DNA of 19,971 nucleotides from NCBI GenBank assembly GCA_046155505.1, contig JBJXFK010000353.1:1-19971 (forward strand). The letters run 5' to 3'. Shown here one piece after another: positions 1-7,127 of this stretch; position 1 is the stretch's first letter; each line of letters starts with the position of its first letter. This DNA is from JBJXFK01 sp046155505 (GTDB lineage: Bacteria > Planctomycetota > Phycisphaerae > UBA1845 > Fen-1342). Made by a program: the position numbers and the translations under genes. The notes beneath the pieces are model-generated. The model searched no databases. It saw only the letters and a list, made by a program, of their open reading frames with translations, and had not been told where the DNA came from.

Positions 1-721
1 GTGCGTCGATCAGCACCACCTGCCCCTCGCCCACCACCTCAATCGCGCCGTCGCGAACGATGATCGCCGTGCGCTCATCCACGCCGACACCCAGCAGGTG
101 CGGCTGATCGAGCACCGCCGTCATCAATCGCTCGAATCGCCCGCGTTGCACGAAGTGTTGATCGACGATCGCCTCGTTCCACAGGCCGAGCCCAGCCGCC
201 GTCGGCGTCGCCCCACTCCGCAGCGGCGGACCGACCGGGTCGCCGGTGATCATGACGCCCGTGGCCGCGGCACAGCCCGCGCTGGTGCCGCCGATGACCG
301 CGCCCTGCGCATGACGCAGCCGCAGTTCATCAATTAATCCCGCAGCGGCGAATGCATCGACCAGTCGCGACTGCACACCGCCGGGCATCCAGATCAGATT
401 GGCCCGACAGAGTGCCTCGCGCGCCGCCTCAGCATCATCGAGCCGCAGAATCTCGACCTGTCGCACACCCAACTCGCGCCAAAGCGCCGCTGAACTCTCG
501 CCGGCGTCGGGCGACGCGGACGCCTGCGGCACGATGAGCATGCGTGCGTTTTCGATGCCTCCGGCAAGCCGAATCGCCGCTTCACAAATCGCCCGCACAG
601 TCTCACCACCGCCGGCGAGCAGCAGCGGACCGGGATAGGTAATCGGCGGCAACGGATCGGTCGGTAAGACTTGCGAGTGAGTGGAAAGCGTCAGAATGGA
701 GACGATCGCGAGGTGGATCAT
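1..721 (-). CDS. Exported cyanophycinase-like serine peptidase (family S51), 3' end cut by window
   Basis: The frame is open from the window edge to an ATG at 719-721, giving 240 codons without the C-terminus. The N-terminus (MIHLAIVSILTLSTHS) resembles a short secretion signal. The reading frame also stays open upstream through an in-frame TTG near 771, so the true start could lie earlier and give a longer signal. Family S51 marks are clear: GGTSAGC at residues 144-150 with the likely nucleophile Ser147, a preceding WMPGG loop at 111-115, VDQHF at 186-190, and GVGVDERTAI at 211-220. Cyanophycinases cleave the aspartate-arginine storage polymer cyanophycin to dipeptides; an extracellular form would act on polymer released by other cells. 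Peptidase E or another S51-like glutamine-amidotransferase-fold hydrolase are alternatives. No clear Shine-Dalgarno (SD) sequence precedes the ATG. The family call is secure; the substrate is inferred. Confidence 0.85.
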   Translation of the reverse strand, partial: MIHLAIVSILTLSTHSQVLPTDPLPPITYPGPLLLAGGGETVRAICEAAIRLAGGIENARMLIVPQASASPDAGESSAALWRELGVRQVEILRLDDAEAAREALCRANLIWMPGGVQSRLVDAFAAAGLIDELRLRHAQGAVIGGTSAGCAAATGVMITGDPVGPPLRSGATPTAAGLGLWNEAIVDQHFVQRGRFERLMTAVLDQPHLLGVGVDERTAIIVRDGAIEVVGEGQVVLIDA

Positions 722-814
722 CCGCGCAATCGTAAGCGAGAAACGAATGAGCCGACGAGTTACCTTGTGGAGCAACTCGCCGGCACCGAAAATTTTTCTA
801 CGGAGAGCCGAACC

Positions 815-1843
815 CTACCGCCAGAATCCGCCGGCCTTCAACGGGTGCGTGTCTGGCGTACTGGGATTGTAGAACCCCGGATTGACCGTGCCAGGGAATC
901 CGTACAGCAAGGTAAAGTTATTGAATACGAACGTCTTCGATCGCACGGCCGAGGCGTGGCTGTCGAAAAACAGCGTGTTCGTGGTACCGTCCTGCTGCAT
1001 GCCGCGAATTCGTGCGGAGTCGTTGCGGCGCTCGGTCGACGCAACGGGAGTGAACGGCTCGGCAATTCCGCCGTGGACGGGAAAATTCGGCAGCGACAGG
1101 CCAGACCACTCAACCTGATAGGTGCCCTCTTGCTGCAGTTCGGCCGGACCGCCGGATCGATCGCGCCACCATGCATCGGCCATCGCCCACTCTTGCGCCG
1201 GCTTGTTCACTTTCGTCAGCGGGCGTGGCGGGTTCTTCGCCATTGCCGCGGCGTCCGCGCCCGACGGACTCGCTGACGGTGCCGAGTACCCAAAGTAATA
1301 CTGCGGATCGGTCACGCGCACGTTGCCGACCGCAGAAGGCGCGTCCGCAAGCTGCGTTCCGTTGTTGTTGATGGTGTAATACGTCGGGTGGACCGGATTC
1401 GTGCCAAGTTGGAAGTTTGATGGCGGGTTGATCGATTCACCAGTCGGACATGTGCTGAGCTGATCCGTCGCCGAGCTGCTCGTCTGGTCACTCTCGCCGA
1501 GAAAGCGACGAACGATGTTGTTGATTTGTCGGCTCGCGTACCAGCGCGCCGTATCTCCCGACAGCGACTGGATCGGGTTGTTCATCAAATACTCGACCGT
1601 TTGCGTTTTGTATACCGCCGGATGCGCGCGGCCGGGCAGGATGTCCTTCTCGACGATCGAGTAAGCGATGATGGCCTTGCCGTACTGGTTGAGATTTGCG
1701 AGGCACTTCGCGGATTTCGCCTGCTCCCGCGCCTTAGCCAGCGACGGCAACAGAATCGAAATCAGCAGCGCGATGATCGCGACCACCACCAGCAACTCGA
1801 TCAGTGTGAACGCGCGACGACATGTGCGAAGATGTGTACACAT
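815..1843 (-). CDS. Type II secretion/pseudopilin-like protein with prepilin N-terminal methylation motif
   Basis: The 342-residue product starts MCTHLRTCRRAFTLIEL and continues into one hydrophobic helix rich in V, I and L, followed by SLAKAREQAK. This is the class III signal of pilins and type II secretion pseudopilins, cleaved by prepilin peptidase just before Phe12, with the conserved Glu at +5. The residue before the cut is Ala, not the usual Gly. The C-terminus has a DGTTNTLFFDSHA segment related to the DG-type C-terminal motif common in planctomycete pseudopilin-like proteins. The start at 1843 is chosen over an upstream ATG at 1870 because GGAG lies seven bases before it and the prepilin leader is then short. 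These proteins occur in many paralogues in planctomycetes and their individual roles are unknown. The protein is probably anchored in the cytoplasmic membrane or assembled into a pseudopilus. Confidence 0.88.
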   Translation of the reverse strand: MCTHLRTCRRAFTLIELLVVVAIIALLISILLPSLAKAREQAKSAKCLANLNQYGKAIIAYSIVEKDILPGRAHPAVYKTQTVEYLMNNPIQSLSGDTARWYASRQINNIVRRFLGESDQTSSSATDQLSTCPTGESINPPSNFQLGTNPVHPTYYTINNNGTQLADAPSAVGNVRVTDPQYYFGYSAPSASPSGADAAAMAKNPPRPLTKVNKPAQEWAMADAWWRDRSGGPAELQQEGTYQVEWSGLSLPNFPVHGGIAEPFTPVASTERRNDSARIRGMQQDGTTNTLFFDSHASAVRSKTFVFNNFTLLYGFPGTVNPGFYNPSTPDTHPLKAGGFWR

Positions 1844-2503
1844 GGCTTGACTCCATTCGATCGCGCCCAAGACTCAACACGCGGCCGCGCGATCTCGGCC
1901 CAGTTCGACTCGTGCCCTGCCCGCAGGAGTGATCCCCCCACGCCGCAGCCTCTTCGACCGCGACGCCAGGCAGCGCACTCCAGAGGGTTATATAAGCAAT
2001 AACCATACCGTGCGCCGAACTTACATGCAATCGAATTCTGCCGCCGGCCCGTGGCGGCCCGCGACGGCCCGCCATAGCGATCGCCCGCACAGAGTTCGCC
2101 ACGACCCTTCGATTGCGGCAATCGGCCGTGCCGACCATTCTCGGCTTGCGGACTTCCGCCAAAATGCGTTGATCGAATCCTGAAGCTGCCCGGATTGAAC
2201 GAATGCGAGGAAATGCGCAGGGCCGGCGAAAATGACGCCGAGCGATTCCGAATGAGGATGGCTCGGTCAAACATTCGATCACCCGATCCACCGCGCGCGC
2301 CCTTCGAGCGATCTCAGCGTGCCCCGCGACTTCGCTTCGACCAGTAGCGCGCTCAGGCGGCGCGCAGGAATCCGTTTCCGATCTCGTCCGATTGCGCGCC
2401 AATTCCGCGCCGACGCGCAACGCGAGCGCGCAGACTCGTCATCGCGCAGCCTTCGTGATAGAACCCCCGCATCACCCGGATCGACTGCGGACCACGTGGC
2501 GAT
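1844..2503. other. 660-base intergenic region between the dockerin-protein and pseudopilin genes
   Basis: No frame here gives a convincing protein. The longest ones are arginine- and serine-rich and have no family motifs. Apart from the candidate promoter and palindrome near 1986-2030, I see only a GC-rich stretch at about 2050-2075 with TGGCGG/CCGCCA dyad symmetry. There is no clear terminator after the dockerin-protein stop at 2504 and no recognisable RNA gene. Confidence 0.5.
2002..2030 (-). promoter_or_regulatory. Candidate sigma-70 promoter for the pseudopilin gene
   Basis: On the minus strand TTGCAT (2025-2030) and TATGGT (2002-2007) are separated by exactly 17 bases. They lie in an AT-rich patch about 160 bases before the start codon at 1843. 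Overlapping the -10 element is an imperfect palindrome at 1986-2004, GGTTAT/ATAACC, that could be an operator. Both hexamers depart from consensus at two positions. Confidence 0.3.
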
Positions 2504-4834
2504 TCAGCACGCGATTCCAAAGTTGCCGAGAAGCACAGCGAGGTCCGCCAAGTCAACATCGTCGTCGCCATCCACATCGCCATCCGCGCGATCTGCGCCG
2601 GACGGTGTGCCGAAATGGGTGAGCAGCGTCGCCAGATCGACGAGGTCTACGTCGTCGTCCACGTCGACGTCTCCCGGGCATGGCACGGCCACGCAACCAT
2701 ATCGTGCCAAATGCGGCGCAACTCGGTCTCCCGCGATGTTGAAGATTCCGCCAACGAGCAAATCGCCCGTCGAATCCACCGCGAGCGCGAGCACGACGTC
2801 GTCCGTCCCAGCTCCGACCGGGCTCCAACCAACCCCGTCCCATCTCGCAATGTTTCGTGCGGCACCGCCGCCGGCGGTCGCAAAACTACCGCCCGCAATC
2901 AAGTCGCCGTCATCGAGTAGGGCCAAGGACATGACAATCCCATCGATACCCGCGCCGAGAGGCGACCAATTCGTTCCGTCCCAACGGGCGATACTCCGCG
3001 CAGCAATGCCGCCGGCGGTTGTAAAATCGCCCGCGGCAATGACATCATTGTTGGGCAGCATGAGAACCGCTGAAACCAAAGCAGCGCCGCCCGCGACACC
3101 CAAGCCGCACGGCGACCACGCCGATCCGCTCCAGCGGGCAATTCCATTCACCTCGACGTTGCCCGCATGCACAAAATCGCCGCCTGCGACAAACGCGGAG
3201 CCACTCGACGAAACGATGCTGCGCACAATTCCGTCAGTCCCTTGGCCGATCGCGAACCAGTTCGCACCATCCCACCCCGCGATGTTGCTGGCAGCGATTC
3301 CGCCGGCCGAACCGAATGACCCGCCAGCAATGATATTTCCATCCGCCAATACGGCGACCTCGAAGACAGTCCCGAGAGTGCCCTGTCCCAAAGCGCCAAA
3401 AGTGGAGTCGCTCCAGCTTGCGATGTTCGTCGCTGGAGCTCCGCCAGCCCCGGAGAATCGTCCGCCGATGATCATGTCGCCGTTCGTGGACTCTGCCATT
3501 CCCTCAGCTGAAGGGAATCCCGTGCCGACGAGACCGCTGCCAAGTCCCGACCACACTCCTTCGCTCCACCGTGCAACGGCGTTTGTCTGAAGCTGACCGA
3601 GTGCCGAGAAAATTCCACCGACGAACACGTCGTGATTCGTACCGACCCGGATTGCGATAACCCAGTCGCTCAGCCCCGAACCGAGCGCGGTCCAACTCGA
3701 TCCGCTCACCCGTGCGATCGAGTGTGCCACAACGCCGCCCGCTCTGACGAACTGTCCGCCGACGATCAAGTCGCCGCTGCCCAGACGCGTGAGCGAATAA
3801 ACGTCTGCATCGGTTCCGGCCTGAAACGGCACCCATGCGGTTCCCGTCCACGTTGCGAGATTGCTTGCCGGCACGCCGCCGGCGCTGGAGAACTGGCCGC
3901 CAGCGGTAAGGCTTCCGTCAACGTTTGAGATTGCCGCGTAAACCGGACCGTTCGTGCCGGAGCCAAATGCCGACCACTGCGTACCGTTCCACCGTGCAAT
4001 TCTGTTCGCGGGCGCGCCGTCCGCAGCCGTGAACGCACCCATTGCCACAAGATCGCCGCTTGGCGTCGTGTAGAGCGCGGACACGGCTGCATTGAGTCCC
4101 GAGCCGAGCGCTGCCCAGCCCGAGCCAGTCCATCGTGCGATACGCGCGGCAGGCACACCGCCAGCGATGGTGAACTCGCCGGCGACAATCAAGTCGCCGC
4201 CCAACGTGGTAACCGCGTTCGCGTTCCCATTGATTCCTGAGCCGAGCGCCGACCAGGATGTGCCATTCCATCTCGCGACGCGATTGACCGTAACTCCGCT
4301 CGCTCGCTGAAATGCGCCGCCGGCGACCAGGTCACCGTTCGGAAGTACGACGATCGAATGGACGGGGCCGGACACGCCACTTGCGAGCGATGTCCATGCG
4401 GTTCCGTTCCACTGTGCGATTCTGTTGAGTGTGACGCCTCCAGCCGAGGTAAAACGGCCGCCGGCGACCAGTTTCCCATCGTGTGTTACGGCGACGGCAC
4501 CGACGAAGGTGGTTTCATCGTCACCGAGCCCGGTACCGAGCGCTGACCACTCGCCCGAATGCGGATCGAACAGCGCGATGTTTCGCGAAATCGCGCCGCC
4601 AGCGACAGAGAACTGGCCCGCGACAACCAGTTGGGACGATTCGGGGCCGGAACCGTCGCGGTCCCACAAAATCGTGACTCCTGCCGCTCCGTTGACACCG
4701 CGGTATGACGACGTCAAGTCGTCGAACGGTTGCCATTCCGGGACGCAATTCTGGGCCGAAGCGGCCGACGGGAGTGCGGCCGTCAAAATCGCAAGTAACG
4801 ACGTCACTGCACCGAAAAGTACGTTTGGGCGCAT
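2504..4834 (-). CDS. Exported tandem-repeat protein (delta-60/Kelch-like) with C-terminal type I dockerin
   Basis: The 776-residue product has a clear Sec signal peptide (residues 1-27, cleaved after ASA). About thirteen tandem repeats of 46-50 residues follow. A typical unit reads RIARWNGTSWSALGSGxNG, then a variable strand, GDLVAGGAF and TxAGGVxAN. The pattern is that of delta-60/DUF5122-type propeller strands, so one or two beta-propellers are likely. The last 58 residues (719-776) form a dockerin: GDVDVDDDVDLVDLATLL and GDVDGDDDVDLADLAVLL are two calcium-binding EF-hand-like loops. Dockerins bind cohesin modules; in planctomycetes such tails are widespread on exported proteins whose partners are mostly unknown. 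GGAG lies seven bases before the ATG at 4834. The protein probably works outside the cytoplasm in adhesion or cell-surface assembly. No catalytic motif is visible, so an enzymatic role is not supported. Confidence 0.88.
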   Translation of the reverse strand: MRPNVLFGAVTSLLAILTAALPSAASAQNCVPEWQPFDDLTSSYRGVNGAAGVTILWDRDGSGPESSQLVVAGQFSVAGGAISRNIALFDPHSGEWSALGTGLGDDETTFVGAVAVTHDGKLVAGGRFTSAGGVTLNRIAQWNGTAWTSLASGVSGPVHSIVVLPNGDLVAGGAFQRASGVTVNRVARWNGTSWSALGSGINGNANAVTTLGGDLIVAGEFTIAGGVPAARIARWTGSGWAALGSGLNAAVSALYTTPSGDLVAMGAFTAADGAPANRIARWNGTQWSAFGSGTNGPVYAAISNVDGSLTAGGQFSSAGGVPASNLATWTGTAWVPFQAGTDADVYSLTRLGSGDLIVGGQFVRAGGVVAHSIARVSGSSWTALGSGLSDWVIAIRVGTNHDVFVGGIFSALGQLQTNAVARWSEGVWSGLGSGLVGTGFPSAEGMAESTNGDMIIGGRFSGAGGAPATNIASWSDSTFGALGQGTLGTVFEVAVLADGNIIAGGSFGSAGGIAASNIAGWDGANWFAIGQGTDGIVRSIVSSSGSAFVAGGDFVHAGNVEVNGIARWSGSAWSPCGLGVAGGAALVSAVLMLPNNDVIAAGDFTTAGGIAARSIARWDGTNWSPLGAGIDGIVMSLALLDDGDLIAGGSFATAGGGAARNIARWDGVGWSPVGAGTDDVVLALAVDSTGDLLVGGIFNIAGDRVAPHLARYGCVAVPCPGDVDVDDDVDLVDLATLLTHFGTPSGADRADGDVDGDDDVDLADLAVLLGNFGIAC

Positions 4835-4903
4835 CGCGTAACTCCACGGCAGGCCGCAAGAGACGTTTGCCGCCAGAATGTGAACTCAGTCGTACGGGAG
4901 GAT

Positions 4904-4909
4904 ATTGTA
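4904..4909 (-). promoter_or_regulatory. Candidate -10 element for the dockerin-protein gene
   Basis: TACAAT on the minus strand matches five of six bases of the sigma-70 -10 consensus. It would give a leader of about 63 bases before the ATG at 4834. No good -35 hexamer lies 16-18 bases upstream, so this is only a candidate. Confidence 0.25.
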
Positions 4910-5154
4910 CCCGCCCCATCGCTCGATCCGGCGCAATAGAACCCTACGTTGGAGCGCAGAGTGCGTCGCGTAGCGTCTCGCGCTCCGATAAGTACGACAG
5001 CGATTGGCGACCGACCCAGCACGACGGCCCCGTCTGCGATTAGCCAGAGCGGATGGCACACCTCGTTACGCGCAACGCCGAACGGCTGGCCGCTAATGAG
5101 GTTTTTCTGTGCACACATCTTTATCTTGCAACGTGGTCATCGACCGGTGATAGT

Positions 5155-5205
5155 CGAACAGAGTCCGCACGAACGCCGTTGCGACATTCGTGCGGACTCT
5201 GTTCG
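5155..5205. terminator. Perfect 19-bp inverted repeat after rpoD (terminator-like, no T-tract)
   Basis: The arms CGAACAGAGTCCGCACGAA (5155-5173) and its exact reverse complement (5187-5205) enclose a 13-base loop. The repeat begins 44 bases after the rpoD stop codon, where a transcript end is expected. Neither strand shows the run of T that an intrinsic terminator needs. It may instead be a Rho-associated 3' end, an mRNA-stabilising hairpin, or a protein-binding palindrome. Perfect symmetry over 19 bp is far beyond chance in a region of this size. Confidence 0.45.
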
Positions 5206-5249
5206 CGGTTCACGGCTGCTCAGAAATCCACGCGGCAAATCGGGCGCTG

Positions 5250-6941
5250 CTACGTCCGCAACTTATCGAGAAACCCCTCAAGCTTCCGCGCCCGCACCGG
5301 ATGCTGCAATTTGCGAATCGCCTTGGCTTCCACCTGCCGCACGCGCTCACGCGTCACCTTGAAGATCTTGCCCACTTCTTCCAGCGTGTAGGTATACCCA
5401 TCGCCGATGCCGTAACGCAGCTTGATGATCTCGCGCTCACGATACGTCAGCGTCTTCAGCACCGCCTCGATGCGATCCTTCAACATCTCGCCCGTCGCCG
5501 TCATCACCGGGCTTTCGGCCTTCTCGTCTTCGATGAAGTCGCCGAAATAGCTGTCCTCGCTCTCGCCCACCGGACGATCGAGCGAAATCGGATGCCGGCT
5601 GATCTTCATCACGCGCCGCGCCTCGCTCACCGGCATCTTGGCGATGTCGGCAATTTCCTCGATCGTCGGCTCGCGGCCGAGATCCTGGAGCAGCTTCTTG
5701 CTGATGTTGCGCAGCTTGCTCATCGTCTCGATCATGTGTACCGGAATGCGGATCGTCCGTGCATGATCGGCAATCGCGCGCGTGATCGCCTGGCGAATCC
5801 ACCACGTCGCGTATGTGCTGAACTTGTAGCCGCGGCGATACTCGTACTTATCCACCGCGCGCATTAGGCCCGTATTGCCTTCCTGAATGATGTCGAGGAA
5901 CGACAAGCCGCGATTGCGATACTTCTTCGCGATCGACACGACCAGCCGCAAGTTGCCGTCGGCCAGATGCCGCTTGGCCTCTTCATATTCCTTGAAGACC
6001 TTGTGCGCGTTGTCCACGCGGAAGCGCAGATCCTCGGGCAACTCGGTCACCAGATCGATCATGCCCTGAAGTTCTTCCTTCATGGCCTCAAGTTCGTCCG
6101 GCGGCATCAGCTTCGCACGCAATCGCGTCTCGGTCGACAAGAACTCCATCTTGCCGATCATCGCCTCGATCTTGCGCTTCAGCGGCGTGATTCGGCTCGT
6201 GCGCAACGGCAACTCTTCGAGAAGCGTGACCGCGCGACGACGACGCTGCTGAATGCGGTCGGCTGCGGTCTTGCGGGCCGCCTGCGATGTCTTGTGATCG
6301 CGAATCAGGTTCCAATCGGCCTGGTTCAATTCGAGCAATTTGCGCACCGTCGCCAAATTGGCCGGCAGGCGCTTCATGATCGTGTTCTTACCCATGCTCT
6401 CGGCGGTCGAGATCTTCATCGTGCGGTCGAACGGGATGCGCCCGTCGGCCACCGACTGCATCATGTCCACCGCTTGTTGCATGCAGAAATCGTTCTCAAG
6501 CACCTTCCGGCGGAACGCCATGCGGGTGAGTTCGATCTTCTTGGCGAGCGAAATTTCCTCTTCGCGCGTCAGCAGTGGGATTTCGCCCATCTGCGTCAGG
6601 TACATGCGCACGGGATCATCGATCCGCCGCGCGCTGGCCTCGGCCAGGTCGGCATCGGTCACGTCGTCGAGACTCTCGCCGCCTTCCAGCGAGGCCTTCG
6701 GCTTGCGATCGGTTTCGCGCAGCTTGTCCGCCTCGATCTCGTCAATCATGCGGATCTGCGACAGATCGATACGGTTGAGGACGTTTTCGAGCTTTTCGGG
6801 AGAGATCGCCTCATCGGGCAGATTCTCGTTCAACTCTTCCCACGTCAGATAACCACGAACACGACCCTTCTCGATCAGCTCGGTAACGACCTGATCAATC
6901 GGATCCAGTTCAATCGACGCATTTACTGGTGTGCTCGCCAT
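5250..6941 (-). CDS. rpoD: Primary RNA polymerase sigma factor (sigma-70, RpoD/SigA)
   Basis: The 563-residue product has the whole primary sigma-70 architecture. Region 1.1-like sequence lies at about 12-70 and region 1.2 at about 108-140 (DDPVRMYLTQMGEIPLLTREEE). A charged non-conserved region spans about 145-320. Region 2 covers about 328-400, with the -10-recognising stretch YKFSTYATWWIRQAITRAI at 372-390. Region 3 follows, and region 4 at about 495-550 carries YREREIIKLRYG and the helix-turn-helix TLEEVGKIFKVTRERVRQVE. It directs core polymerase to housekeeping promoters. The start at 6941 has a strong SD, AGGGAGG (6949-6955), seven bases upstream. It follows dnaG in the same direction, as in the classic macromolecular-synthesis arrangement. 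No feature is missing. The identification as the main vegetative sigma factor rests on region 1.1 plus complete regions 2-4. Confidence 0.97.
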   Translation of the reverse strand: MASTPVNASIELDPIDQVVTELIEKGRVRGYLTWEELNENLPDEAISPEKLENVLNRIDLSQIRMIDEIEADKLRETDRKPKASLEGGESLDDVTDADLAEASARRIDDPVRMYLTQMGEIPLLTREEEISLAKKIELTRMAFRRKVLENDFCMQQAVDMMQSVADGRIPFDRTMKISTAESMGKNTIMKRLPANLATVRKLLELNQADWNLIRDHKTSQAARKTAADRIQQRRRRAVTLLEELPLRTSRITPLKRKIEAMIGKMEFLSTETRLRAKLMPPDELEAMKEELQGMIDLVTELPEDLRFRVDNAHKVFKEYEEAKRHLADGNLRLVVSIAKKYRNRGLSFLDIIQEGNTGLMRAVDKYEYRRGYKFSTYATWWIRQAITRAIADHARTIRIPVHMIETMSKLRNISKKLLQDLGREPTIEEIADIAKMPVSEARRVMKISRHPISLDRPVGESEDSYFGDFIEDEKAESPVMTATGEMLKDRIEAVLKTLTYREREIIKLRYGIGDGYTYTLEEVGKIFKVTRERVRQVEAKAIRKLQHPVRARKLEGFLDKLRT

Positions 6942-7104
6942 CGCACAGCCTCCCTCGTGTCGGGCCGCTTGCCGGACATCTTGCCGACGCGCGCTGCGCC
7001 GTCGGCATCCTTCGATTCAACCCAACACTCATACGCGACAACCAACCCTCGATCGCGACAAAATTCGAAATGTCGGCTTCCTGCCGCACCTGTATCCGTC
7101 GCGA

Positions 7105-7127
7105 GTGATGTTGATCTCCAACATCAC
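7105..7127. other. 9-bp hairpin overlapping the dnaG stop codon
   Basis: GTGATGTTG (7105-7113) and CAACATCAC (7119-7127) pair perfectly around a 5-base loop, and the dnaG stop codon (7124-7126) lies in the stem. There is no T-tract on the minus strand. It could attenuate or process the dnaG-rpoD message, or be incidental. Confidence 0.35.

Larger units (their letters stand above)
4835..5249. other. 415-base intergenic region between rpoD and the dockerin-protein gene
   Basis: It holds the dockerin-gene SD (4842-4845), the -10 candidate at 4904-4909, a 7-bp inverted repeat GGAGCGC/GCGCTCC at 4951-4957 and 4980-4986, and the long perfect hairpin at 5155-5205. No convincing small protein or known RNA family is seen. 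Confidence 0.5.

Noticed and set aside
1734..2420. Minus-strand 228-codon frame upstream of and overlapping the pseudopilin gene
   Set aside because: It is out of frame with the pseudopilin, has arginine-rich composition and no motif, and crosses the probable promoter.
2319..3590. Plus-strand 423-codon frame opposite the dockerin gene
   Set aside because: Its repetitive proline/alanine/serine product is the mirror of the 47-residue repeats on the minus strand; no start signal is seen.
5155..5205. Classical Rho-independent terminator
   Set aside because: The stem is perfect, but no T-tract follows on either strand, so it is kept only as terminator-like.
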